Origin: Bradyrhizobium sp. YR681
GTDB lineage: Bacteria; Pseudomonadota; Alphaproteobacteria; Rhizobiales; Xanthobacteraceae
Direction: 5' to 3'
Assembly: GCF_000282615.1 (NCBI RefSeq)
Contig: NZ_AKIY01000016.1
Span: 1-38,190, forward strand
Length of the DNA: 38,190 nt
Shown here: positions 29,126 to 37,253 of the stretch, one piece after another
Numbering within the stretch: the first letter of the stretch is position 1
Layout: each line of letters starts with the position of its first letter
Program-made: the position numbers and the translations under genes
Notes under the pieces: generated by a model
The model's input: the letters and a program-made list of their open reading frames with translations, nothing else
Told to the model about the DNA's origin: nothing
Databases searched by the model: none

Positions 29126-29164
29126 CATGATTGACAAGACCTTGGCACGCATGATTGACGAGAC
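29126..29164. repeat. Imperfect 24-bp direct duplication upstream of pmbA
   Basis: CATGATTGACAAGAC and CATGATTGACGAGAC start 24 bp apart (29126 and 29150) in the divergent gap between DUF6101 and pmbA. It may be a duplicated operator half-site or a simple tandem duplication. Confidence 0.6.
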
Positions 29165-29292
29165 GTTGCGCGAGAGGAGCGAATCTGAGCCTTTTGTCGG
29201 CTGAATATGCTTGAAGTCCGCACCATTTGGGCACATCTGGTGTTCAGGGCCCCGATCGCCCCGAAACCTCCCGCCCCAACAGGATTTCGTTT

Positions 29293-30681
29293 GTGAACCC
29301 TTCACCAAGCTCGACGCTTTCGCCCGCCAACCGCGACCTGTTCGATCAGTCCGCGCTGTCAGATCTCGCGCAGCGCCTGGTGGAGGCAGCCAGGCGCGCA
29401 GGCGCCGATGCGGCCGACGCGGTCGCGGTGCGCGGTGTCTCGCAGGGCGTCGAGGTCCGCGACGGCCGCGTCGAGGAATCCGAGCGCTCCGAGGGCGACG
29501 ATGTCGGCTTGCGCGTGCTGGTCGGACAGCGCCAGGCGGTGGTCTCGACCAACGACGTCAGCGGCGATGCGGTGACCAAGCTTGCCGAACGCGCGGTCGC
29601 GATGGCGCGCGTCGCACCCGACGACAAATATGTCGGCCTCGCCGATCCTGCGCTGCTCGCGCGCGATTTCCCCGATCTCGACCTGCTCGATCCGAATATT
29701 CCCGCGACCTCCGAGCTCGAGCGCCGCGCGCTCGAGGCCGAGGCCGCAGCGCTCGCCGTGAAGGGCGTGACCAAATCCGGCGGCGCCTCGGCCTCATCAG
29801 GCATGGGCGGTATGGTGCTCGTGACCTCGACCGGCTTTCATGGCTCTTATTTGCGTTCCAGTCAGGGCATCTCGGCGACCGCGATCGTTGGCGAAGGCAC
29901 CGGCATGGAGCGCGATTACGATTTCACGTCGGCGCCGCATGGTGCGGATCTGCTGTCGCCCGAAGTCGTCGGCCGTTCCGCCGGCGAGCGCACCGTGGCG
30001 CGCTTCAATCCGCGCAAGGTCGAGACCTGCAAGGTGCCCGTGGTGTTCGATCCGCGTGTGGCGGGCTCGCTGGTCGGCCACGTCGTCGGCGCCATCAACG
30101 GTGCCTCGATCGCGCGCAAGACCAGCTTCCTCAAGGACAAGCTCGGCCAGCAGCTGTTTTCGAAGAACATCCGTATCATCGACGATCCCCTGCGCAAGCG
30201 CGGCCTGCGCTCGCAGACCTTCGATGCCGAAGGTGTCGCGGTCAAGAAGATCGCGCTGATCGACGAGGGCGTGCTGACGACCTGGCTGCTCGACTGCGCC
30301 ACCGCGCGCGAGCTCGGCCTCACCACCACCGGCCACGCCCATCGCGGCGTCTCCTCCTCGCCCTCGCCGGGGCCATATAATCTGCATCTCGAGCCCGGCA
30401 CGCCGACGCCGACTGAACTGATCGCCGACATCAAGCAGGGCTTTTACGTCACCGATCTGATCGGCTCGGGCGTCAACGGCGTCACCGGCGATTACAGCCG
30501 CGGCGCCTCCGGCTTCTGGATCGAGAACGGCGAGCTGACCTATCCCGTCAGCGAAGTGACGATCGCAGGGCACCTGTTCGAGATCTTCAAGTCGATGCAG
30601 CCCGCCAACAATCTCGAATTCCGCTACGGCATCAATGCGCCGACGGTGCGCATCGAGGGTTTGACGCTTGGCGGACGCTGA
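29293..30681 (+). CDS. pmbA: TldD/PmbA family protein, PmbA (TldE) type
   Basis: 462-residue subunit related to PmbA/TldE, which with TldD forms a peptidase that degrades unfolded peptides and processes microcin or CcdA-like substrates. N-terminal domain with VEVRDGRVEESERSEGD and GLRVLVGQRQAVVSTND; C-terminal domain with GHVVGAINGASIARKTSFLK, YVTDLIGSGVNGVTGDYSRG and the GASGFWIENGELTYPV block. No HExxxH metal motif is present, as expected for PmbA rather than TldD. The GTG at 29293 has AGGA 8 nt upstream, while the upstream in-frame ATG at 29227 has none. Its end overlaps the next gene by 14 nt. Confidence 0.93.
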   Translation: MNPSPSSTLSPANRDLFDQSALSDLAQRLVEAARRAGADAADAVAVRGVSQGVEVRDGRVEESERSEGDDVGLRVLVGQRQAVVSTNDVSGDAVTKLAERAVAMARVAPDDKYVGLADPALLARDFPDLDLLDPNIPATSELERRALEAEAAALAVKGVTKSGGASASSGMGGMVLVTSTGFHGSYLRSSQGISATAIVGEGTGMERDYDFTSAPHGADLLSPEVVGRSAGERTVARFNPRKVETCKVPVVFDPRVAGSLVGHVVGAINGASIARKTSFLKDKLGQQLFSKNIRIIDDPLRKRGLRSQTFDAEGVAVKKIALIDEGVLTTWLLDCATARELGLTTTGHAHRGVSSSPSPGPYNLHLEPGTPTPTELIADIKQGFYVTDLIGSGVNGVTGDYSRGASGFWIENGELTYPVSEVTIAGHLFEIFKSMQPANNLEFRYGINAPTVRIEGLTLGGR

Positions 30682-31477
30682 CGCGAACGAGACCATCCTG
30701 GCGCGCGACGCCGCGCTGCTGCGAGAGACGGTGCAGGACGCGGGCGCGCTGGCGCAGTCGATGTTCCGCACCGAGCTGAAGACATGGACCAAGGGCGCGT
30801 CCTCGCCGGTCTCGGAAGCCGACATCGCCGTCAACGATTTGCTGGAAGCACGCCTGCGCGGCGCCACGCCGGACTATGGCTGGCTGTCGGAGGAGAGCGC
30901 CGATGATTCCACGCGGCTGTCGCGGCGGCTGACCTGGGTGGTCGATCCCATCGACGGCACCCGCAATTATCTGGGCGGCCATGACGAATGGTGCGTCAGC
31001 GTGGCGTTGGTCGAGGATGCCTCGCCCTTGCTCGCCGCCGTGTTCGCGCCGACCAGTGACGAGTTCTTTTTCGCCGTCCGCGGCCAGGGCACGATGCTCA
31101 ACGGCAAGTGGGTCACGGCGACGGCCGGCTCAGCGCTCAACTTCTCCCGGATCGCCGGCCCGAAGCCGATGGTCGAGCGGCTCAATACCTCGGGCGGCGA
31201 CATCAAGCTGCACCCGCGAATCGGTTCGCTCGCTCTGCGGCTCTGCCGGGTCGCCCATGGCGCGCTGGATGCGGCCTTTGCGGGGGGAAACAGTCATGAT
31301 TGGGATCTTGCGGCGGCCGATTTGATCGTGCAGGAAGCGGGTGGTAGGATGAGCGACCTCTCCGGAGACCCCATCCTCTATAACCGCAGGGAAGTTACGC
31401 ACGGGGTGCTGGTGGCAGCGGGACGCGATCGTCATGCGAGCATTGTCGCGCATTTTCGAAATCGACCCTTGCCCTGA
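30668..31477 (+). CDS. Inositol-monophosphatase-family phosphatase (CysQ-like)
   Basis: 269 residues with the Mg-dependent phosphatase signatures: Glu75-Glu76 (WLSEES), DPIDGT at 93-98 and HDWDLAAAD (Asp213). Members hydrolyse 3'-phosphoadenosine 5'-phosphate (CysQ) or inositol/fructose phosphates; the exact substrate cannot be told. The start is TTG at 30668 with GAGGG 8 nt upstream; it overlaps the pmbA end, so it is translated from the same message. In alphaproteobacteria this gene often lies beside the LPS genes that follow here. Confidence 0.9.
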   Translation: MADADANETILARDAALLRETVQDAGALAQSMFRTELKTWTKGASSPVSEADIAVNDLLEARLRGATPDYGWLSEESADDSTRLSRRLTWVVDPIDGTRNYLGGHDEWCVSVALVEDASPLLAAVFAPTSDEFFFAVRGQGTMLNGKWVTATAGSALNFSRIAGPKPMVERLNTSGGDIKLHPRIGSLALRLCRVAHGALDAAFAGGNSHDWDLAAADLIVQEAGGRMSDLSGDPILYNRREVTHGVLVAAGRDRHASIVAHFRNRPLP

Positions 31478-31537
31478 AGCACGCTCGTGGACTTGTCGAC
31501 CACTGCTTTGCCGGGCAGCCCGTTAGGAACCGAACCC

Positions 31538-31783
31538 ATGCCAGATAGTGCCCCGCAACAACTGCTTCATCTTGTGATTGGTGGCGAGCTGCTCGACCTC
31601 GAGCACAACACCTTCAAGAACCTGGACGACGTCGAGATCGTCGGCCTCTATCCGAACTATGCGTCCGCCCACGTCGCCTGGCGCGCCAAGGCGCAGAGCA
31701 CGGTCGACAACGCGCAGATGCGCTATTTCATCGTCCATCTCCACCGGCTGCTCGACCCGAATCAAGAATCGAAGGCGCGTTGA
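31538..31783 (+). CDS. DUF4170 family protein
   Basis: 81-residue protein of an uncharacterised alphaproteobacterial family. Conserved core: LHLVIGGELLDL, FKNLDDVEIVGLYPNYASA, VAWRAKAQSTVDNAQMRYF. The ATG at 31538 has AGGA 9 nt upstream; a GTG at 31487 is in frame. Its stop overlaps the TTG start of the acyltransferase. Consistent position beside waaA/lpxK suggests a role near lipid A assembly, but none is demonstrated. Confidence 0.88.
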   Translation: MPDSAPQQLLHLVIGGELLDLEHNTFKNLDDVEIVGLYPNYASAHVAWRAKAQSTVDNAQMRYFIVHLHRLLDPNQESKAR

Positions 31784-32493
31784 AAAAACTGCTTCGCAAT
31801 ACGCTGCGAAGCAGCTGGTTTCAGCGTGCCGTCGGGGTCCTGGCGGCCGAATATCTGCGGCTGGTCTGGCGGACCAATAAATTCACGTTCGATCCGCCAG
31901 AGGTCTACGACATCGTCGAGCCGCAGATCCCGGCGATCTTCGCCTTCTGGCATGGCCAGCATTTCCTCACCCCCTTCATCAAGAACAAGGACTCCTACCG
32001 GGCCAAGGTCCTGATCTCGCGGCACCGCGACGGCGAGTTCAACGCCATCGCGGTGGAGCGACTCGGGATCGGCCTGATCCGCGGTTCCGGCGACCACGGC
32101 AGCGCGTTCCATCGCAAGGGTGGGGTCGGCGCCTTCAAGGAGATGGTGCGGACGCTGCAGGACGGTTGTAATGTCGCCCTGACCGCCGATGTCCCCAAGC
32201 GCGCGCGCGTGGCCGGGCTCGGCATCATCATGCTGGCACGGGAATCGGGGCGGCCGATCATGCCTTTCGCAATGGCGACCAGCCGCTTCATCCGGCTCAA
32301 GAACTGGGACCGCACCACCATCAACCTGCCGTTCGGGCGTGGCGCATTGGTCGGCATCAAGGAAATCCACGTTCCCGCAGATGCCGACGCGGCCATGATG
32401 GAGACGCTGCGGCAGGAGCTGGAAGACACGTTGAACGAGGCGACCCGCCGCGCCTATGCGCAGCTCGGCCGTCCGGGGCCGCAAGATGGCTAA
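31780..32493 (+). CDS. Lysophospholipid acyltransferase family protein (DUF374)
   Basis: 237-residue membrane-associated protein of the DUF374 branch of the glycerolipid acyltransferase fold. Motifs: FAFWHGQHFLTPFI (catalytic H-region), SRHRDGEFNAIAVERLG, GGVGAFKEMVRTL and LTADVPKRARVAGLG, where many members have DGPRGP. The start is TTG at 31780 (TTGA overlap with DUF4170). It overlaps waaA by 8 nt. It may add a fatty acid to a lipid A precursor, but the donor and acceptor are not known from sequence. Confidence 0.85.
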   Translation: MKKLLRNTLRSSWFQRAVGVLAAEYLRLVWRTNKFTFDPPEVYDIVEPQIPAIFAFWHGQHFLTPFIKNKDSYRAKVLISRHRDGEFNAIAVERLGIGLIRGSGDHGSAFHRKGGVGAFKEMVRTLQDGCNVALTADVPKRARVAGLGIIMLARESGRPIMPFAMATSRFIRLKNWDRTTINLPFGRGALVGIKEIHVPADADAAMMETLRQELEDTLNEATRRAYAQLGRPGPQDG

Positions 32494-33790
32494 TTCGCTG
32501 CCGATGACGTTGCGGATGTATCAGCGCCTGGCCTCTGGCCTGGTGCCGCTGGCGCCCGCGCTGATCAAGCGGCGGCTGAAGCAGGGCAAGGAGGATCCCG
32601 CGCGCGTCGGCGAGCGGCGGGGGCTGTCCCAGGACGTGCGTCCGCATGGTCCCCTGGTCTGGATTCATGGCGCCAGCGTCGGCGAAGTTCTCGCCGCGGC
32701 GGCGCTGATCGAGCGCCTGCGCGAGCTGAACCTGCGCATCCTGCTCACGTCGGGCACCGTCACCTCGGCCGCGGTGGTGGCCAAGCGCTTTCCGCCCGAC
32801 GTCATCCACCAATACGTGCCCTATGATTCCCCGCGCTATGTCGCCCGCTTCCTCGACCACTGGAAGCCGTCGCTGGCGCTGTTCATCGAATCCGACCTCT
32901 GGCCGAACCTGATCCTGGCGGGCGCGACGCGCCGGGTGCCGATGGTGCTGATCAACGGGCGGATGTCGCCGCGCTCCTTCCCGCGATGGCGGCGCATGTA
33001 CGGCACCATCTCGGCGCTGCTCTCGCGTTTCGATATTTGTCTGGCGCAGTCGCAGACCGACGCGGAGCGCTTCTCCGCGCTCGGCGGCCGCGACGTCGTC
33101 ACGACAGGCAATCTCAAGCTCGACGTGCCGGCGCCGCCGGCCGATCCCGCAAAACTCGAACGGCTGATGGCGATGACGCGCGGGCGTCCGATCATCGTCG
33201 CGGCCTCGACCCATCCGGGCGAGGACGAGATGCTGGTCGCGGCGCATCGCAGCCTCGTCGGTTTCTTCCCGCAGCTTTTGACCGTGATCGTGCCGCGGCA
33301 TCCCGATCGCGGCTCGTCGATCGCAGGCCTGATCACGGCGTCGGGCCTGAAGCCCTCCTTGCGTTCGCGCGACGAGTCCCTGGCCGCCGGCACCGACATC
33401 TATGTCGCCGACACCATGGGCGAGCTCGGCCTGTTCTATCGCCTGTCGCCGGTCGTGTTCATGGGCGGATCGCTGATCCGCCACGGCGGCCAGAATCCGA
33501 TCGAGGCGATCAAGTTAGGGGCGGCCATCGTCCATGGCCCGCACGTCTTCAACTTCGCCGACGTCTATGAGGCGCTCGATGCCAGCGGCGGCGCGCGCCA
33601 GGCCGACACGCAGGAGCTGCTGGTCAAGCAGATCGGCCAGCTGCTGGCCGATCCCGCCATGCGCGACAAGATGCAGCAGGCAGGTCATGGCGTGGTCGAG
33701 CAGCTCGGCGGCGCGCTCAACCGCACCATGGCCGCGCTCGAGCCCTATCTGCTGCAATTGCGAATCGAGATGGGAGCCGCCAATGCGTGA
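32486..33790 (+). CDS. waaA: 3-Deoxy-D-manno-octulosonic acid transferase WaaA
   Basis: 434-residue inner-membrane-anchored GT30 enzyme that transfers Kdo from CMP-Kdo to lipid IVA. The N-terminal Rossmann domain has the catalytic HGASVGEVLAAAAL (Glu67) and ESDLWPNLILAG; the C-terminal domain has MGGSLIRHGGQNPIEA and the donor-binding region FNFADVYEALDASG. A hydrophobic N-terminus (RLASGLVPLAPALI) gives the membrane anchor. Start ATG at 32486 overlaps the upstream gene by 8 nt, and the end overlaps lpxK by 8 nt. Also called kdtA. Confidence 0.96.
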   Translation: MANSLPMTLRMYQRLASGLVPLAPALIKRRLKQGKEDPARVGERRGLSQDVRPHGPLVWIHGASVGEVLAAAALIERLRELNLRILLTSGTVTSAAVVAKRFPPDVIHQYVPYDSPRYVARFLDHWKPSLALFIESDLWPNLILAGATRRVPMVLINGRMSPRSFPRWRRMYGTISALLSRFDICLAQSQTDAERFSALGGRDVVTTGNLKLDVPAPPADPAKLERLMAMTRGRPIIVAASTHPGEDEMLVAAHRSLVGFFPQLLTVIVPRHPDRGSSIAGLITASGLKPSLRSRDESLAAGTDIYVADTMGELGLFYRLSPVVFMGGSLIRHGGQNPIEAIKLGAAIVHGPHVFNFADVYEALDASGGARQADTQELLVKQIGQLLADPAMRDKMQQAGHGVVEQLGGALNRTMAALEPYLLQLRIEMGAANA

Positions 33791-34799
33791 GCCGGCCTTC
33801 TGGTACCGGCCGCGTTCCCCGACATCGCATCTGCTCAGCCCCCTGGGCGCGCTTTACGGCGCCATCACCGCGCGGCGCATGGCACGCCCCGGCTTTGACG
33901 CCGGCATCCCCGTGATCTGCGTCGGCAACTATCATGTCGGCGGCGCCGGCAAGACGCCGACCGTGCTGGCGCTGACCAGGCTGTTGCGCGAGCTCGGCGA
34001 GACGCCGGTGGTGCTGAGCCGCGGCTATGGCGGGCGACTGACGGGCCCGGTCATGGTCGACCGCGCGCGCCACAGCGCAGCCGATATCGGCGACGAACCG
34101 CTGATGATGGCGCGCGACGTCCCTGTCGCCGTGGCACGCGATCGCCTCGAAGGCGTCGCGCTTGCCAAATCGCAAGGCGCCACCGTGATCCTGATGGACG
34201 ACGGTTTCCAGAATCCGCGCCTGCTCAAGGATACCTCGCTGATCGTGATCGACAGCGAACGGGGCCTCGGCAACGGCAAGGTGTTTCCTGCCGGCCCCCT
34301 GCGCGCGCCCCTGAAGGCGCAGCTCGCGCGCACCGACGCGCTGGTGCTGATCGGCGACGGCCGTGCCGCCAATGATGTCGCGGCCGAGCTCGCCAAGCGC
34401 AACAAGCCCGAGCTGCGCGCACGGTTGAAGCCGGATGCAGCCTCGCTGGCGCAGCTGTTCGGCAAGAAGGTTTTCGCCTTCGCCGGCATTGGCGATCCCG
34501 AGCGCTTCTTCCGGACACTGCGCGCCGGCGGGATCGAGGTCGCTCGCACGCGTCCCTTCGCCGATCACCACATGTTCTCGGACGACGAGATCGCCGCGTT
34601 GGCGGCGGACGCCGGCCGCGAGCAGCTCACGCTGGTGACGACCGAGAAAGACCTCGCCCGCCTGCGCGGCCGCGCCGGCGTGCCCGACGGTATCGTGCCC
34701 TTCGCCGTCCAGCTCGAATTCGACGACCCGGCAAAGCTGCGGCAATTGATCAGCGATCATCTCTACAAGGCGCGCGAGCGGCGTTTCGGTAGACGCTGA
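33783..34799 (+). CDS. lpxK: Tetraacyldisaccharide 4'-kinase LpxK
   Basis: 338-residue membrane kinase that phosphorylates the 4' position of the tetraacyl-disaccharide 1-phosphate to make lipid IVA. The Walker A HVGGAGKTPTV (GGAGKTP, 53-59), LSRGYGGRL, DIGDEPLMMA, LMDDGFQNP and FPAGPLR motifs are all present. The start overlaps waaA by 8 nt with GGGAG just upstream. It is the last gene of the envelope run; a palindromic element begins 3 bp after its stop. Confidence 0.96.
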   Translation: MREPAFWYRPRSPTSHLLSPLGALYGAITARRMARPGFDAGIPVICVGNYHVGGAGKTPTVLALTRLLRELGETPVVLSRGYGGRLTGPVMVDRARHSAADIGDEPLMMARDVPVAVARDRLEGVALAKSQGATVILMDDGFQNPRLLKDTSLIVIDSERGLGNGKVFPAGPLRAPLKAQLARTDALVLIGDGRAANDVAAELAKRNKPELRARLKPDAASLAQLFGKKVFAFAGIGDPERFFRTLRAGGIEVARTRPFADHHMFSDDEIAALAADAGREQLTLVTTEKDLARLRGRAGVPDGIVPFAVQLEFDDPAKLRQLISDHLYKARERRFGRR

Positions 34800-34802
34800 A
34801 TT

Positions 34803-34898
34803 CGTAGGGTGGGTTAGCCCGAAGGGCGTAACCCACCACTGTTGCCATCCGCAGAGACAGACCGCGGTGGGTTACGCCTTCGGCTAACCCACCCTACG
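34803..34898. repeat. Dispersed palindromic element, CGTAGGGTGGG type (copy 2)
   Basis: CGTAGGGTGGGTTAGCC with GAAGGGCGTAACCCACC on the left and GGTGGGTTACGCCTTCGG then CTAACCCACCCTACG on the right: a long near-perfect inverted repeat. It shares its terminal 11 bp with the elements at 28391 and 35314. It starts 3 bp after lpxK. Confidence 0.9.
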
Positions 34899-34982
34899 GC
34901 ACCTGCGCCAGGTTCACCATTCAGCCGACATTCAGCCGACATTCATCGCAACTCTCCTATGCCTGACCATCAGGAGAATGCG

Positions 34983-35288
34983 ATGAAACTGCCCGCCATT
35001 GCCGTTGCCGCCAGCCTTGTGTGTCTGATCATTGCGCCCGTGTTCGCGCAAACGACGCCGTCTGCTGCTCCCACCGCCACCGTGCCGGTGCCCGCGGCCA
35101 AGCGCGTCACCTGTCTCGCCACGACGGCAAGCCTCAAGGGGCAGGACAAGCGCGACCAGATGCAGCTCTGCCTGGCGCAGGCGCGGGTGGATTGCCTGAA
35201 GCAGGCGATCGATCAGAAGGTCGTCGGCGCGCCCCGCAAGAGCTTCATCAAGACCTGCGTGGGCGGCGATGGCACCGAGCAGCAATAG
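34983..35288 (+). CDS. PsiF-like secreted protein
   Basis: 101 residues: signal peptide MKLPAIAVAASLVCLIIAPVFA, then a small mature domain with three Cys, including VTCLATTASLKGQDKRDQM and VDCLKQAIDQKVVGAPRKSF ending KTCVGGDG. The Cys/Lys pattern resembles PsiF-repeat proteins, phosphate-starvation-linked and of unknown function. ATG at 34983 follows GGAGA by 6 nt, which excludes the upstream in-frame ATG at 34959. The gene sits exactly between two related palindromic elements. Confidence 0.72.
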   Translation: MKLPAIAVAASLVCLIIAPVFAQTTPSAAPTATVPVPAAKRVTCLATTASLKGQDKRDQMQLCLAQARVDCLKQAIDQKVVGAPRKSFIKTCVGGDGTEQQ

Positions 35289-35313
35289 CAGCGTGATGCC
35301 ACGAACGCGCTGC

Positions 35314-35406
35314 CGTAGGGTGGGCAAAGCGCGGCGTGCCCACGCTCCTGGTCGTCGTCATGACGAGACGGTGGGCACGGCGCGTTGCGCCTTTGCCCAC
35401 CCTACG
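35314..35406. repeat. Dispersed palindromic element, CGTAGGGTGGG type (copy 3)
   Basis: CGTAGGGTGGGCAAAGCGC left end, GCGCCTTTGCCCACCCTACG right end; inner arms GTGCCCACG and GTGGGCACG pair too. Its ends match the element at 28391 over 16 bp. It lies between the convergent PsiF-like and DUF2093 genes. Confidence 0.9.
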
Positions 35407-35418
35407 GGATTTACGAGA

Positions 35419-35643
35419 TCACAACGGCTTCGGCGCGCCCGGAAAGTGCCGTTGCAGCACGGCGGCGGGCGTGGCGTAGGCTTCCTGCAAATCCACGCTC
35501 CAGTATTTCAGCTCGTCGAGCGGGATCCGCGTGTCGGTGATCGCGCAGCGCACATAGGTCCCCGGCGAGATCACGCGGAAATCGCCGTCGAGATATTGCA
35601 CCTGCGCTTCGCCATGGCCGGAAGAGCCGAACTTGTTCAGCAC
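35419..35643 (-). CDS. DUF2093 family protein
   Basis: 74-residue alphaproteobacterial protein. The core KFGSSGHGEAQVQYLDGDF, VISPGTYVRCAITDTRIPLD and ELKYWSVDLQEAYATP matches DUF2093, which is often found beside xseA; xseA lies 1.6 kb to the right on the same strand. The start is GTG at 35643 with GGAGA about 9 nt upstream; the longer open frame upstream is not conserved sequence. Function unknown. Confidence 0.88.
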   Translation of the reverse strand: MLNKFGSSGHGEAQVQYLDGDFRVISPGTYVRCAITDTRIPLDELKYWSVDLQEAYATPAAVLQRHFPGAPKPL

Positions 35644-35818
35644 GGTCGAAAGTCTCCGTGGAAGGGCCTCTCCGCAAAAACCCTGGAGGGCACGATGTGT
35701 TGGACGGATGTAGCATAGATAGGGTGGCTTGTCCGCCCGGTAAACCCACCGGTTTGTGATGTTTTGGCGCCGTTTTCGCGTGATACTGCTCAGCCGAAGG
35801 ATCCCCTGGCAGAGCCCG

Positions 35819-36643
35819 ATGCGCCTTCGATTGACCGCCCTGTTCCTGACGCTGCTGATGTCGGCCGCGCAAGCCGCGCCGGCGCCGCAGACGGTCGAGA
35901 TTCCACTCTCCTCGGGCATGCTGCATGCGCAGCTGTTCAAGCCCGCGGGCGAGGGGCCGTTCCCGACCGTGATCGCGCTGCATGGCTGCGACGGCCTCGG
36001 CGGCCATGCCGATCCCGTGCTGCCGCGCTATCGCGACTGGGCCGAGCGGCTGCTCAAGGCCGGCAATGCCGTGCTGCTGCCCGACAGCTATGGCTCGCGC
36101 GAGCTCGGACCGCAATGCCGTGTCAAGGAGAGCCACGTCAAGGCGCGGCGCGAGCGCGTCGCCGACGTCGCAGCCGCGCGCGCCTGGCTGATGAAGCAGA
36201 GTTGGGTGGCGCGCGACCGCGTCAGCCTGATCGGCTGGGCCAATGGCGCCAGCGCGCTGCTCTGGGCGGTGCGCCCGCAGAGCGCGGCGCGCGATCAGGG
36301 TCCGGATTTCCGCGCCGCGATCGCGTTCTATCCGGATTGCCGGATCTCCGCCGGCCTCGGCTGGAGTGCGCGGGTGCCGACGCTGGTGCTGATCGGCGCC
36401 GATGACGACGTCTCGTCGCCACAGGCCTGCCGCCAGATGGTGGACGGCGCCCATGGCCGCAGCGCGCTCGCGCGTATTGTCGTCTATCCCGGCGCCTATC
36501 ACGATTTCGACCGCGCCAACACGCCGCTGCATGCAGCGAGCGGCAGCACCGACGCCGCCGCGCCCGAGCACGGTCATCTCGGCACGGACGCGGTCGCGCG
36601 CGCGGAATCGCAGAAGGAAGTCGCGGAATGGCTGGCGCGGTAG
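35819..36643 (+). CDS. Exported dienelactone-hydrolase-like protein, nucleophile replaced
   Basis: 274-residue alpha/beta-hydrolase with signal peptide MRLRLTALFLTLLMSAAQA. Fold features: IALHGCDGLGGH (oxyanion region, about 53-64), the nucleophile elbow at 138-143, Asp195-197 (LIGADDD) and His228 (YPGAYHDFD). The elbow reads LIGWANGASALL, so Ala141 (codon GCC, 36239-36241) replaces the Ser/Cys expected in GxSxG or GxCxG. Acid and His positions are kept. This may be a non-catalytic member or a recent inactivation (a TCC to GCC change would do). ATG at 35819 is chosen for the signal peptide; no strong ribosome-binding site is seen. Confidence 0.82.
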   Translation: MRLRLTALFLTLLMSAAQAAPAPQTVEIPLSSGMLHAQLFKPAGEGPFPTVIALHGCDGLGGHADPVLPRYRDWAERLLKAGNAVLLPDSYGSRELGPQCRVKESHVKARRERVADVAAARAWLMKQSWVARDRVSLIGWANGASALLWAVRPQSAARDQGPDFRAAIAFYPDCRISAGLGWSARVPTLVLIGADDDVSSPQACRQMVDGAHGRSALARIVVYPGAYHDFDRANTPLHAASGSTDAAAPEHGHLGTDAVARAESQKEVAEWLAR

Positions 36644-36652
36644 CGGCTGTGT

Positions 36653-36738
36653 CGTAGCCCGGATGGAGCGCAGCGCAATCCGGGAATCTCAACACGCGGC
36701 ACGAACCCCGGATTACGCTGCGCTCCATCCGGGCTACG
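36653..36738. repeat. Dispersed palindromic element, GCCCGGATGGAGCGCAGCG type
   Basis: CGTAGCCCGGATGGAGCGC and AGCGCAATCCGGG on the left, CCCCGGATTACGCTGCGC and TCCATCCGGGCTACG on the right: a long inverted repeat, 9 bp after the hydrolase stop. This type is common between genes in Bradyrhizobium. Confidence 0.9.
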
Positions 36739-36908
36739 GGCTTTCGAAGCGGGGCCGCCCGAGGAACAACGTGAGGCGGACAGCCCCGCATCGACCACCG
36801 CCCTGCACGGATCATGGCCGACCGTGACTCTACGGATCGCGCGTGAATGCGGTTTCAGTCTGCGGCCGTGCCTTAGTTCGACCATGATGTCGATTCAACG
36901 CAATCCTC

Positions 36909-37058
36909 ATGCGCAACCGCTTCGTCCTGTTCTCCTCCGCACTGATTGTCTTCACCGTCGCGATCTTCCTGTTCGAGGCCCATGCCGGCGCACCGATGAT
37001 CGCGCCGGAACATTGCGGCTTCTGGACCACGATCGACGCGGGATTGTCCTGCCGCTGA
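36909..37058 (+). CDS. Putative 49-residue secreted peptide
   Basis: A short frame: MRNRFVLFSSALIVFTVAIF is a hydrophobic signal-like start, followed by LFEAHAGAPMIAPE and HCGFWTTIDAGLSCR, with two Cys in the mature part that could pair. A cleavage after AHA is plausible. No strong ribosome-binding site is visible, which lowers confidence, but the signal peptide plus a short Cys-containing mature end is not random composition. It lies between two palindromic elements. Function unknown. Confidence 0.48.
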   Translation: MRNRFVLFSSALIVFTVAIFLFEAHAGAPMIAPEHCGFWTTIDAGLSCR

Positions 37059-37070
37059 CGCGCGCCAATC

Positions 37071-37200
37071 CGTCACCCTGAGGTGCTCGCCTCTTCGGCG
37101 AGCCTCGAAGGGCGACGGCCCGGCTGCATCTCGGCCGTACATCCTTCGAGGCTCCCCTTGCGATGCGGTCGCATCGCAAGCCTCGCACCTCAGGATGACG
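37071..37200. repeat. Dispersed palindromic element, CACCTCAGGATGACG type
   Basis: CGTCACCCTGAGGTGCTCGC then GAGCCTCGAAGG on the left; CCTTCGAGGCTC on the right, an inner hairpin GCGATGCGGTCGCATCGC, then CTCGCACCTCAGGATGACG. The arms form an interrupted long inverted repeat, ending 53 bp beyond the xseA stop. A common intergenic repeat type of this group. Confidence 0.88.
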
Positions 37201-37253
37201 GGTCTGACGGTGACGAACGGGCTATGTGCTGCGTCAATCACCTTCGCTCGCGC

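Noticed and set aside
29131..29159. TTGACA considered as a -35 box for pmbA
   Set aside because: No acceptable -10 hexamer lies 16-18 bp downstream; the hexamer is part of the direct repeat.
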